NCBI GenBank assembly: GCA_031277475.1
Contig: JAITMJ010000103.1
Coordinates: 1-64,000 of the forward strand
Direction: 5' to 3'
From: Flavobacteriaceae bacterium
Lineage (GTDB): Bacteria > Bacteroidota > Bacteroidia > Flavobacteriales > Weeksellaceae
DNA length: 64,000 bases
Of this stretch, positions 31,788-41,700 are shown in pieces. The position numbers were made by a program, and so were the translations under genes. The notes under the pieces are model-generated. The model ran no database searches and had not been told where the DNA came from. It saw only the letters and a list, made by a program, of their open reading frames with translations. Position 1 is the stretch's first letter. The number at the start of each line of letters is the position of its first letter.

Positions 31788-32993
31788 ATGGAACTCATTC
31801 ACCGCAATCTTCTCATCGGGATTCACGATGCGCTAAACGAAACTTTTTTTGAAAAAAATAAATACGCCGATAAAGTAATCGAAAGACTTTTGAAAGCGAA
31901 TAAAAAATGGGGAAGCCACGATAGGGCAGTGGTATCCGAAATTTTTTACGACATCATTCGTTGGAAAAAACGCCTCGAATACTACATCGGCGAAGGTGCG
32001 AAACCTGCGAATATTTACAAAATGATTCTCGCATATTTGATATGGAGCAAAACGCATTACAAAAAATTTGATGAATTTGACGGCATAAAAACCGCCGATA
32101 TTCTGAAAAAATTGGCAAAAAATAAATTCCCGACCAAAGCCATCGAACATTCTATTCCCGATTGGCTGGCGGAAATTTTGGAAAAAGAACTCGGCGAAAA
32201 TTGGGAAAAAGAAATGCTCGCTTTGAATGAACAAGCACCGACCGTTCTTCGTGCCAACACTTTGAAAACTTCGGTTAAAGAATTGATTTCCAAATTAAAA
32301 GACGAAAATATAAATTCATTTTCGGTTAAAAATCATCCTGATGCCGTTCAGTTGGAAGAAAAGAAAAATGTGTTTTTGTCGGCGGCTTTTAAAAACGGTT
32401 GGTTTGAAGTTCAAGATGCGAGTTCCCAAAAAATCGGGGAATTTTTAGACGTGAAAGAAGGAATGCGCGTGGTGGATGCCTGCGCCGGAGCCGGCGGAAA
32501 AACTTTGCATTTGGCGGCTTTAATGAAAAATAAAGGACAAATCATCGCGCTCGATATTTTTGAATGGAAACTTGCCGAACTGAAACGGCGCGCGAAAAGA
32601 GCAGATGCTCACAACATCGAAACGCGGCTGATTTCCGATAATAAAATCATCAAACGCCTTCACGAAAAAGCAGACCGACTTTTGATAGATGCGCCTTGTT
32701 CCGGACTTGGTGTTTTGAAAAGAAATCCCGACAGCAAATGGAAAATTGATGAAAATTTTATCGAAAGAATCCGAACCGAACAGCAACAAATTCTTCAAGA
32801 TTATTCCAAAATTCTGAAAAAAGGCGGAAAAATGGTTTATGCCACTTGCTCTGTTCTTCCTTCGGAAAACGAAAAACAAATCGAACTTTTTTTGAAAAAC
32901 AATGCTGATTTTAAACTCATTAAAGAAAAAAAAATATTGCCGAGCGAAGGTTTTGACGGATTTTATATGGCGATGCTGGAAAGAAAAATTTAA
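31788..32993 (+). CDS. 16S rRNA m5C methyltransferase, RsmB/NOP family
   Basis: A 401-residue protein. ATG 31788 is preferred over the TTG at 31767. A TATTTTTG at 31776-31783 just before it implies a nearly leaderless mRNA. The N-terminal 140 residues form a NusB-like RNA-binding part; the rest is the Rossmann methyltransferase. SAM motif VVDACAGAGGKTLHLA, motif IV DAPCSGLGVLKRNPD with the release Cys and motif VI YATCSVLPSEN with the nucleophile Cys are intact. It probably methylates C967 or a nearby position of 16S rRNA. rsmE is nearby but not adjacent. Confidence 0.92.
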   Translation: MELIHRNLLIGIHDALNETFFEKNKYADKVIERLLKANKKWGSHDRAVVSEIFYDIIRWKKRLEYYIGEGAKPANIYKMILAYLIWSKTHYKKFDEFDGIKTADILKKLAKNKFPTKAIEHSIPDWLAEILEKELGENWEKEMLALNEQAPTVLRANTLKTSVKELISKLKDENINSFSVKNHPDAVQLEEKKNVFLSAAFKNGWFEVQDASSQKIGEFLDVKEGMRVVDACAGAGGKTLHLAALMKNKGQIIALDIFEWKLAELKRRAKRADAHNIETRLISDNKIIKRLHEKADRLLIDAPCSGLGVLKRNPDSKWKIDENFIERIRTEQQQILQDYSKILKKGGKMVYATCSVLPSENEKQIELFLKNNADFKLIKEKKILPSEGFDGFYMAMLERKI

Positions 32994-33025
32994 TTTGGAA
33001 AGTCTTAATTTCCGCAATCATAAAA

Positions 33026-33060
33026 AAAACTCCCCGCAAAAATTTCGAGGAGTTTTATTT
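33026..33060. terminator. Bidirectional terminator between rsmB-like gene and M16 operon
   Basis: Arms AAAACTCC (33026-33033) and GGAGTTTT (33049-33056), with a T-rich run after it and an A-rich run before it, serve both converging genes. Confidence 0.8.
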
Positions 33061-33077
33061 TTGTATGTTATTAAATT

Positions 33078-35114
33078 TCACTTAAAATCCTCATCTTTTG
33101 CATTATTCACATCGTAGGAATTTATTTTGATTTGCATTTCCATTCCCATTTGGCTTATCGTGATTGCAAAAGGGAATTTCACACCGCTAACTTCTTGATA
33201 ATCCGAATAATAAACCGGAATTCGCATATCGCCTTGCGGACCTTTTTCTGTGGAAGATTCTCCCGTTTTCAAACCGGTTTCCACGCTGTAATAATAGGTT
33301 TTGTATTTGGAAACAACGGCGTAGGAATCTTCATCGTTTATTTTTTCGATGCCGCCCAATTTGTAATCGGTATCGTTGAACGCCAATTCCTCAAAAAGTT
33401 CTTTATTAAACGTTCTTTTCGCAATATCGTCTGCATCCATTTCCTCTCTTTGTCCCATGCCTTCGCTGTAGCCGGAAATTCCGTCAAACACATCTTTTCC
33501 CATCGTTTGCCCCATCATTTGCATCATTTGAACCTCTTTTCCGCCGGTTGCTCTAATCATTTTCACGTCTATATTCATTCCTTGAATTTGCATACTTCCG
33601 CTCGCGGCGTAGGAAGTGATTTTGTTCACCGCCGCTTTTCCGCCGATGGCATTGATGTATTTTTCGGCAACGGAAGTCACGGAAACGCTCGCGTCAATTT
33701 TTTGGGCAACGGGTTTGGCAACAGGATTGGCTTCTTTATCAAAATATTTCACGGGATAACCCAATTTTTCTAATTCTTCACCGATTTCCGAACTTTTTCC
33801 CGCTACAAAAATTCGCGATTGATTCGGCAAAATATAGGCTTTCGCCGCCGCGGAAACATCGGCTTTGGAAACTTTATCAATGGATTTTAAATAATCGGTG
33901 TAAAAATTTTCCGGCAGATTTTTAACTTTTTGATCTACGGCAAATTTTGCGATCGTTTCCGGTTTTTCCAAAGACATAATGAAAGTTCCTTCCAATTTGG
34001 CTTTCGCATTCGCCAATTCCTCGTCGGTAATGTTTTCGATGGCTTTCAATTCGTTCATAAATTCGGTTACGGCTTTTGCGGTAACTTCGTTTCTCACGCT
34101 GGCTCCGGATGTAAATTTAGGAGAATATTTGTCGGAACTTATCGAGGAATACGCGCCGTAGGTGAAGCCGTTTTTCTCTCTCAAATTCATAAACAATCTG
34201 GAATCTGCGCCGCCGCCCAGAATATAATTGGTAATGCTCGCCGCAAAATATTTGGGATCGTTCATTTTTAAATTCGTCAGATTTCCGACATTTATCACAG
34301 ATTGAACGGCATCCGGAACATCCACAATATTGATTTCGGTTTTGGAAACATTCACCGCCGATTCGAGGGAGAAAAATTGAGTTCCGGATTTTTTCCAAGT
34401 GTTAAAATGTTTCTCCACCAAAGATTTTGCGTCATTAAATTTCACATCGCCGACTATGACCAAATACGCATTTTCCGGCGAATAATATTTTCCGTAAAAA
34501 TTTTGAACGTCTGCCAAAGTGATTTTGTTGATGCTCGCTTCGGTTACAAATTCGCCTCTGGAAGTATTTTTTCCGTAAGCCAACGCTTGGGAAACTCTGT
34601 CGGCAATGGATTCCGCACTTTTTTCGTCAATTTTCAAAGCCTCGATGGTTCTGTCTTTTTCGTCTTGAATTTCCTTTTCATCGAATTTCGGATTTGAAAT
34701 GGCATCAGCCATCAATCCCAAAACTTCGGGAAAATATTTGGAAAGCGTATTGGCAAAGGCTCCGTTTGCGGAAAAATTGAGATTTGCACCGAGGAAATCT
34801 ACTTTTTTATTAAATTCATCTTTGCTCATAGTCGCCGTTCCGTTTCCGAGTTGGCTTGACATAATTTCACCGACACCAACTATATTTCCTTCGTAAACAG
34901 GCGGTCTGTCGATAGAAAGTGTAGCGTTCACTCTCGGAAGTTTGTTGTTTTCCACGACCATTACGGTCAGTCCGTTTTTCAGTTGAAACGATTGCGGTTT
35001 TGCGATATTAATTTGCGGTGTTGCTCCCGGTTTCGGCATTTCGTCAATATTGATTTGCGCCGAGAACATTCCCGAAATCATCAATGTTGCGATGTAAATA
35101 AACTGCTTTTTCAT
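33078..35114 (-). CDS. Non-catalytic M16 peptidase subunit with extra C-terminal domain
   Basis: A 678-residue exported protein (signal MKKQFIYIATLMISGMFSAQ). Residues 35-450 form the two M16 (insulinase-like) halves. The zinc motif HxxEH is replaced by GVGEIMSSQLGNGT, so this subunit cannot hydrolyse by itself. The second half (LGGGADSRLFMNLREKNGFT) is conserved and should contribute substrate contacts, as in heterodimeric processing peptidases. Residues 480-678 form a beta-rich domain of the lipoprotein-carrier type (KYINAIGGKAAVNKITSYAA). It lies 57 nt downstream of the active subunit and is surely in the same operon; together they probably form a periplasmic heterodimer. Confidence 0.9.
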   Translation of the reverse strand: MKKQFIYIATLMISGMFSAQINIDEMPKPGATPQINIAKPQSFQLKNGLTVMVVENNKLPRVNATLSIDRPPVYEGNIVGVGEIMSSQLGNGTATMSKDEFNKKVDFLGANLNFSANGAFANTLSKYFPEVLGLMADAISNPKFDEKEIQDEKDRTIEALKIDEKSAESIADRVSQALAYGKNTSRGEFVTEASINKITLADVQNFYGKYYSPENAYLVIVGDVKFNDAKSLVEKHFNTWKKSGTQFFSLESAVNVSKTEINIVDVPDAVQSVINVGNLTNLKMNDPKYFAASITNYILGGGADSRLFMNLREKNGFTYGAYSSISSDKYSPKFTSGASVRNEVTAKAVTEFMNELKAIENITDEELANAKAKLEGTFIMSLEKPETIAKFAVDQKVKNLPENFYTDYLKSIDKVSKADVSAAAKAYILPNQSRIFVAGKSSEIGEELEKLGYPVKYFDKEANPVAKPVAQKIDASVSVTSVAEKYINAIGGKAAVNKITSYAASGSMQIQGMNIDVKMIRATGGKEVQMMQMMGQTMGKDVFDGISGYSEGMGQREEMDADDIAKRTFNKELFEELAFNDTDYKLGGIEKINDEDSYAVVSKYKTYYYSVETGLKTGESSTEKGPQGDMRIPVYYSDYQEVSGVKFPFAITISQMGMEMQIKINSYDVNNAKDEDFK

Positions 35115-35171
35115 TGTTTTTTTTGTTGTATTAATGTAAATAATAATTCAATAATTCCGTTGCTTGTAGCA

Positions 35172-36485
35172 TTACTTCTTCTCCTGCACATAATTGATAA
35201 TCACCCTTTGATTGCTGTTCAGATATTTTTTGGCGGCATTTCTCAAATCTTCTCGGGAAACGGATTTGTAAATATCAATTTCTTGGTTGATTAAATTCGT
35301 GTTGCCCAACAAAACATGGGCATTCGCCAATGAATGAGCAATTCCCTGAATGCTGGAATTTTGATTAACAAATTGATTTTCAAATTGATTTTGAAGTTTT
35401 TGATAATCTTCTTCGGAAATCAAATCGGTTTGAAGTTTTTTAATTTCTACGTCAATGTCTGCTTGCAAAATGTCTTTCGTGGTAGCACCCATCGGAATTG
35501 CTAAAAATGCAAAAACTCCGGCTTCTTCCAATCCCATATTGAAAGCCATCACTTCTAGTGCTTTTTTCTCTTTGTCCACCAATTTTTTATACAAAACCGA
35601 AGATTTTCCGTCGCTTAAATATGAAGAAATCATATCCAATGCGTAGGAATCTTTTTCTTTGTTAGACGGCGTTCTGTAAGCAAAAACATAAGCCGGAAGT
35701 TTAATGTTGGCATCGGTTGCCGTAACTTCTTTTTCTTGGGTAATCGGTGCGTCTTGCGGAAATTTTTTAGGCGAAATATTGGATTTCGGAATGTTTGCAT
35801 AGTATTCTTCAATCCATTTTTTGGTTTCGTCTGTTTTGATATCGCCGGCTACTACGAGTGTTGCGTTGTTCGGAGCGTAGAATTTTTTATAAAAATCCTT
35901 AAATTCATCCAGCGTTGCGGCGTTCAAATCGTCCATAGAACCGATGGTAGTCCAATGATAAGGATGATTGGTAAAAAGATTGTTTTGAACCGCAGTAAAT
36001 AGATTTCCGTAAGGTTGATTGTCCATTCTCAATCTTTTTTCTTCTTTCACGACTTCCCTTTGCGTGTCCACACCAATTTGGTTGATTTCCGCGTGCCTCA
36101 TTCTTTCGGCTTCCATCCAAAGCCCGAGTTGCTGGTTGTTTGAGGGAAAAGTTTCGTAGTAATAAGTTCTGTCGTTGGTCGTATTCGCATTGTTTTGTCC
36201 GCCGTTTGAAGCAACGATTTTCATCCATTCTCCTCTTTTGATGTTGGGCGTTCCTTCAAAAAGGAGATGTTCAAAAAAGTGCGCCATTCCCGATCTTCCT
36301 GCGGTTTCGTCTTTTGCGCCGACGTGATACATAACGCCAACCGTAACCACCGGTGCCGAATTGTCTTGATGAAGAATCACATGCAATCCGTTCGGCAAGT
36401 TGTATTCTTCAAATTTAATTTGTTGTGCATTCAGCATTAATCCAAAGAAAAATACTGCCGCAACCATGAAAAATCTCTGTTTCAT
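35172..36485 (-). CDS. Catalytic M16 zinc peptidase
   Basis: A 437-residue exported peptidase (signal ending LMLNAQ). The inverted zinc motif is intact in GMAHFFEHLLFEGT, and the third ligand Glu lies about 75 residues further on, near VVKEEKRLRMDNQPYGN. The rest follows the family: the first M16 domain, then the C-terminal half (RTPSNKEKDSYALDMISSYL, LSDGKSSVLYKKLVDKEK). It has one repeat pair, so it needs a partner, which the downstream inactive subunit would supply. Likely acts on small peptides or misfolded proteins in the periplasm. Confidence 0.94.
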   Translation of the reverse strand: MKQRFFMVAAVFFFGLMLNAQQIKFEEYNLPNGLHVILHQDNSAPVVTVGVMYHVGAKDETAGRSGMAHFFEHLLFEGTPNIKRGEWMKIVASNGGQNNANTTNDRTYYYETFPSNNQQLGLWMEAERMRHAEINQIGVDTQREVVKEEKRLRMDNQPYGNLFTAVQNNLFTNHPYHWTTIGSMDDLNAATLDEFKDFYKKFYAPNNATLVVAGDIKTDETKKWIEEYYANIPKSNISPKKFPQDAPITQEKEVTATDANIKLPAYVFAYRTPSNKEKDSYALDMISSYLSDGKSSVLYKKLVDKEKKALEVMAFNMGLEEAGVFAFLAIPMGATTKDILQADIDVEIKKLQTDLISEEDYQKLQNQFENQFVNQNSSIQGIAHSLANAHVLLGNTNLINQEIDIYKSVSREDLRNAAKKYLNSNQRVIINYVQEKK

Positions 36486-36548
36486 AAATGTTGTATAATT
36501 TTATTATTTTGCTTGTAAAGATATGGATTTTTGTGAAAGAATCAAGAA

Positions 36549-36578
36549 TTGTAATAGCGTGATAATTTGCTATTTTTG
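36549..36578 (+). promoter_or_regulatory. Putative promoter of hutI
   Basis: TTG (36549-36551), a 19-nt spacer and TATTTTTG (36571-36578), 68 nt before the start codon. Confidence 0.6.
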
Positions 36579-36646
36579 AAAATGCAACTTAAAATTTTTT
36601 AGTTGAATAATATTACTATTTTTGATGCAAACAATTCAACTTTTCT

Positions 36647-37873
36647 ATGAAATTAATCGGTCCGTTTAAACAAATCATCACGCTCGACCATCTTCCGATT
36701 CGTGGGAAAATTTCCGATGAAGACTTGGAAATTATCACCGCCGGCGGAATTTTAATTCGGGATAAAAAAATATTGAAAGTCGGACATTTTGAAACTTTAA
36801 AGTCCGAAAATCCCGATGCGGAAATTGAAAACATAAAAGGTGAAAAAATCGCACTTCCGGCATTTGTGGATTCGCACACGCATATTTGTTTCGGCGGAAA
36901 CAGAGCCGGAGATTTTGCGATGAGAAACGCCGGAAAATCTTACCTCGAAATTGCGGAAAACGGCGGCGGAATTTGGAGTTCCGTTTTGCACACGCGAAAG
37001 GCTTCGGAAGAAGAATTATTGAAAACTTTGTTGGAAAGAATTGATTTTCAAATGTCTTTGGGAATTGCCGCCATCGAAATAAAAAGCGGTTACGGTTTGG
37101 ATTTGGAAAACGAATTGAAAATGCTGCGAATCATTAAAAAAGCACAAGAAAAAACATCGGTAACACTAATCCCGACTTGCCTTTCCGCACATCTGAAACC
37201 CAAAGATTTCAAAGGGAATCATGAAGATTATTTGAACTTTATTTTAAGCGAAATTCTCCCGAAAGTGAAAGAAGAAAATTTGGCAAAACGCGTGGATATT
37301 TTCATCGAAAAATCCGCATTTCAGCCCGAAGAAAGCAAAAATTTTCTGCTTAGAGCCAAAGATTTAGGTTTTGAAATCACCGTTCACGCCGATCAATTCA
37401 CGCCCGGAAGTTCGAGAATTGCAGTGGAAGTCGGAGCGATTTCTGCCGATCATTTGGAAGCGATTTCCGATGAAGATATTGATTTTTTGGCAAAATCCGA
37501 AACGGCAGCAACCGCGCTTCCCGGCGCGAGTTTGGGTTTGGGCGAACCTTTCGCTCCGGCAAGAAAATTGTTGAATTCCGGTGCCATTTTAGCGATTGCA
37601 AGCGATTGGAATCCGGGTTCCGCGCCGATGGGAAATCTCATCGCTCAAGCCTCTGTTTTGGCGACTTATCAAAAACTTTCCACCGCCGAAGTTTTGGCAG
37701 CAATCACGTTTCGAGCCGCAAAAGCGCTGAATCTTCAAGACAGAGGAATTTTAAAACCCGAAATGAAAGCCGATTTCGCAGTTTTCAACACCGATAATTT
37801 TCAAGATATTCTTTACAAACAAGGAAGTTTGAAAGCGGAATTTGTTTATATCAACGGCATTTTAACTTATTGA
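36647..37873 (+). CDS. hutI: Imidazolonepropionase
   Basis: A 408-residue amidohydrolase of histidine degradation, converting imidazolone propionate to N-formiminoglutamate in the cytoplasm. Metal ligands and substrate residues are visible: the His pair in VDSHTHICFGGNR, His in ITVHADQFTPGSS and Asp in AIASDWNPGSAPMGN, with EIKSGYGLDLENELKMLRII as a further family signature. Complete in length. No hutH, hutU or hutG lies next to it, so the pathway is either scattered or incomplete here. Confidence 0.95.
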   Translation: MKLIGPFKQIITLDHLPIRGKISDEDLEIITAGGILIRDKKILKVGHFETLKSENPDAEIENIKGEKIALPAFVDSHTHICFGGNRAGDFAMRNAGKSYLEIAENGGGIWSSVLHTRKASEEELLKTLLERIDFQMSLGIAAIEIKSGYGLDLENELKMLRIIKKAQEKTSVTLIPTCLSAHLKPKDFKGNHEDYLNFILSEILPKVKEENLAKRVDIFIEKSAFQPEESKNFLLRAKDLGFEITVHADQFTPGSSRIAVEVGAISADHLEAISDEDIDFLAKSETAATALPGASLGLGEPFAPARKLLNSGAILAIASDWNPGSAPMGNLIAQASVLATYQKLSTAEVLAAITFRAAKALNLQDRGILKPEMKADFAVFNTDNFQDILYKQGSLKAEFVYINGILTY

Positions 37874-37914
37874 TAATTAATATTTTAAAGGGTTAAGGGG
37901 ATGAAGGAAAGAAT

Positions 37915-38607
37915 TTAAAGATTTCTAATCCGAATCCACGCTGCCGCAAAAATTCCGGCGGTTTCCGTTCGTAATCTTTGGTTTCCAAAAGACACGGCTT
38001 TTATTCCGTTTTCTGCTAAAAATAAAATTTCTTTTTCGGAAAAATCACCTTCCGGTCCGATTAAAAACGTGATGTTTTCCAATTTTGGAATGTCCGACAA
38101 ATTCTGCCTTTCCAAATTTTTATGACAATGGGCAACAAAAGTATTTTCGGAATTAATATTTTTAATAAAATCCGAAAGTTTGGTTAAATTATTTATTTTA
38201 GGAAAATAAAATCTCAAACTTTGTTTGGATGCCGCAACAGATTGTTTTACAATGCGTTCGATATTAATGTTTTTGCGTTCCGATTTTTCGGTTTGCAGAA
38301 ATGTGATTTCGGAAACGCCCAATTCCACAGCCTTTTCTACAAAAAATTCGGTTCTGTCCATATTTTTTGTCGGCGCGATGGCAATATGAAGTTTTGGTGA
38401 AAAATCCGGTAAATTTTCCTGAATCTCAGCCTCATCAATAATCACTGTTTTTCCTTTGAAGACGAGATTTCCTTTAGCGAGATTTCCTTTTCCGTCCGTT
38501 ACGAAAATTTCTTCACCTTCACGCATTCTGAGAACTTTTGTGATGTGCTGCTGCTCATCATCATTTAATTTTATTTCCGGAAAAATCTGTCCGTAGAAAA
38601 GTTTCAT
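37915..38607 (-). CDS. rsmE: 16S rRNA m3U1498 methyltransferase
   Basis: A 230-residue SPOUT-type methyltransferase. The N-terminal PUA-like part (QQHITKVLRMREGEEIFVTD) binds RNA. The C-terminal trefoil knot has FLIGPEGDFSEKEI and SFGNQRLRTETAGIFAAAWI, which bind SAM. Complete and normal in length. Downstream is the convergent end of hutI; it is separated from mfd upstream by 124 nt. Confidence 0.95.
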   Translation of the reverse strand: MKLFYGQIFPEIKLNDDEQQHITKVLRMREGEEIFVTDGKGNLAKGNLVFKGKTVIIDEAEIQENLPDFSPKLHIAIAPTKNMDRTEFFVEKAVELGVSEITFLQTEKSERKNINIERIVKQSVAASKQSLRFYFPKINNLTKLSDFIKNINSENTFVAHCHKNLERQNLSDIPKLENITFLIGPEGDFSEKEILFLAENGIKAVSFGNQRLRTETAGIFAAAWIRIRNL

Positions 38608-38731
38608 TTTTACAAGAGTTAAAAAATCAAAACAAAAATATTAATTTACTAATGTAACAACTAATTAAAAACTTGTAATCCAAACCAATTCTTTAAAGTT
38701 GTTTAAATCTTCTAAATTTATTTTTCAAAGT

Positions 38732-41700
38732 CTAATTTAAAATCCTTTCCAAAACCAAATTCACTTCGTCCACGCTGTTCACGCCGTCTTTTCGCATCAG
38801 AAGTTGATTGTTTTTTTCTTTTAAAACCGCATCTTTCGGATTGGCGGTGAGATAATGAATGATGTGTTTAAACTTCTCGCTTTGATAAAATTTATCCTGC
38901 GGATTTCCGGGGAAATAGCCCAGAAAAACGCCGTTCTTCACCACTATTTTTTCAAAACCGATTTCGGCGGCGAGCCATTTTAATTCTACGGATTTTAAAA
39001 GATTTTTCGCTTCTTTCGGCAATGTTCCGAATCGATCTTCGAGTTCTTCCCGAAATTTTTGCAACCCGATTTTATCCTGAATATCAGCGAGTTTCTGATA
39101 AAGCAAAAGCCGTTCTTCGGTAGAATTCACATAAAAATCCGGCAACATCAATTCCATATCCGTATCAATATTCACGTCTTTCGCCGGCAAAATCAGTTTG
39201 TTGCGGTCTTCCTCGTTTTCAAAAAGATGTTCAAAATTTTCATCATCTCTCAATTCTTCCAATGCTTCCTGCATCAATTTTTGGTAAGTTTCAAAACCCA
39301 TTTCGTTGATAAAACCGCTTTGTTCGGCACCCAACAAATCTCCCGCGCCGCGAATTTCCAAATCTTTCATCGCAATTTGAAAACCGCTTCCCAAATCCGA
39401 AAATTGTTCAATCGCTTCCAAGCGTTTTCTCGCGTCCGGCGTTATCAAATCAAAAGGCGGCGTAATCAAGTAGCAAAACGCTTTTCTGTTGCTTCGCCCG
39501 ACCCGACCGCGCATTTGGTGCAGGTCTGCCATTCCGAATTTTTGAGCATCATTAATAAAAATCGTGTTCGCATTTGGAATATCCACGCCGCTTTCCACGA
39601 TGGTGGTAGAAACCAAAACATCGAATTTTTCGTCCATAAAATCCAAAATATTTTGTTCCAATTGTTTGCCGTCCATTTGTCCGTGTCCCGTAATCACTCG
39701 CGCATCGGGAACCAATCTTTGAATCAATCCGGCGATATCTTTCAGATTTTCAATTCGGTTGTTGATGAAAAAAACTTGTCCGTCTCGCTGAATTTCATAC
39801 GAAATCGCATCTCGAATGATTTCTTCATTAAAACCGATAATTTGCGTTTCCACCGGTTGGCGATTTGGCGGCGGTGTTTTGATGACGGACAAATCTCTGG
39901 CAGCCATCAGCGAAAATTGCAGCGTTCGCGGAATCGGAGTTGCCGTCAGCGTCAAAGTATCCACGTTGGTTTTCAGCGTTTTCAATTTATCTTTCACAGA
40001 AACCCCGAATTTATGTTCTTCGTCGATGATTAAAAGTCCCAAATTCTTGAATTTCACGCCATTTCCCGTCAGTTGATGCGTTCCGATGACGATGTCTATC
40101 TTTCCGTTTTTCAAACCTTCCAGCGTTTCGGATTTTTGTTTCGCCGTTCTGAAGCGGTTTAAATAAGAAATTTCCACCGGAAAATCCTTTAATCTTTCCT
40201 TAAAACTTCGGTAATGTTGAAACGCCAAAACGGTGGTCGGAACCAAAATCGCCACTTGTTTTCCGTCTGTCGCCGCTTTGAAAGCCGCACGAACAGCCAC
40301 TTCCGTTTTCCCGAAACCGACATCGCCGCAAATCAATCTGTCCATCGCGTTTTCAGATTCCATATCTTTTTTCACATCCAAAGTTGCTTTTTCCTGATCC
40401 GGCGTATCTTCATAAATGAAACTCGCTTCCAATTCGTTTTGCAGATAAGAATCCGGCGAAAATTCAAAACCTTTTGCCGTTTTTCGTTGGGCGTAAAGTT
40501 TTATTAAATCGAAAGCAATTTGTTTCACCCTCGATTTTGTTTTTTGTTTTAAAGATTTCCAAGCGGGCGAACCGAGTTTGCTCAGCACGATTTCCTTGCC
40601 TTCCGGCGCGTTGTATTTTGAAATTTTGTGCAGCGAATGAATGGAAACATACAGCAAATCGCCGTTTTTGTACACCAATTTGAAACATTCCTGAATTTTT
40701 CCGGCGTTGTTCACTTTCACCAAACCCATAAATTTTCCGATGCCGTAATCGATGTGAACGATGTAATCGCCGATTTTCAGTGCCATTAAATCTTTCAGCG
40801 TCAGTTGTTCGGATTTTGCAAAATTGTTTTTGGCTCGATATTTTTGAAATCTGTCGAAAATTTGATGATCGGTATAAACGGAAATCTTTTTTTCGAGGTC
40901 TGTGAAACCTTCGTGAAGTTCGGAAACAAAGGATTTAAACGGAATTTCGCTTTTTAATTCTTCAAAAATATTTTCGAGGCGATCTTTTTGTTTTTGGGAT
41001 GAAAACGAAATCCACACGTCAAAATTTTGCAGGTGTTTTTCTTTCAAATCTTCGATGAGCATTTCAAAATTTTTATGAAAAACCGGCTGTGGAATTTGCG
41101 ATTGGCGAATAGTCTCGTCTTGAGACGAGAGCGAATGGCGAATGGCGAATGGCTGTTGGCTTTTTGCTTCTTGCTTTTCATTTTTTGTCACACTGAGCGA
41201 AGTCGAAGTGTTGAACTTTGAACTTTGAATTTGCGAACTTTGAATCTGCGAACCTTGAATTTGCAAACTCGATGAAAAATCAATGGTTTTGAATTTTTGA
41301 ATTTCGTTAAAAAAAACTTCGCCGGAAACGAAGCGTTCATCGGGTTTTTGATGTTTGATGTCCGGATTTAAAGTCGTGAAAATTTGCTCTGCTTTTTCGT
41401 AGAAATTTTTAATTTTTAAAATGCCGGAATCCAAATTTTTGGCGATTACAAAACTGTCTTTCGGCAAGAGTTCAAAAAACGGAACTTTTCTTCCCGAAAC
41501 CACAAAATTCATATTGGAAACCAATTGAAAATCAGGTACTTTTTGTTTAGAAAGTTGAGTTTCGATATCAAAAGTTTTGATGCTTTCCACTTCATTTCCA
41601 AAAAACGTAATTCGGTAGGGTTCTTCGTTGGAATAGGAAAAAATGTCGATAATTCCGCCTCTCACGGAAAATTCTCCCGGCTCGGAAACGAAATCGGTTT

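Noticed and set aside
33132-33773. Long + strand open frame opposite the M16 gene
   Set aside because: A shadow of the real minus-strand gene: no signal, His/Phe-rich nonsense composition.
39059-40033. 324-codon + strand frame opposite mfd
   Set aside because: Antisense shadow of the helicase region; composition is typical of complement frames in AT-rich genes.
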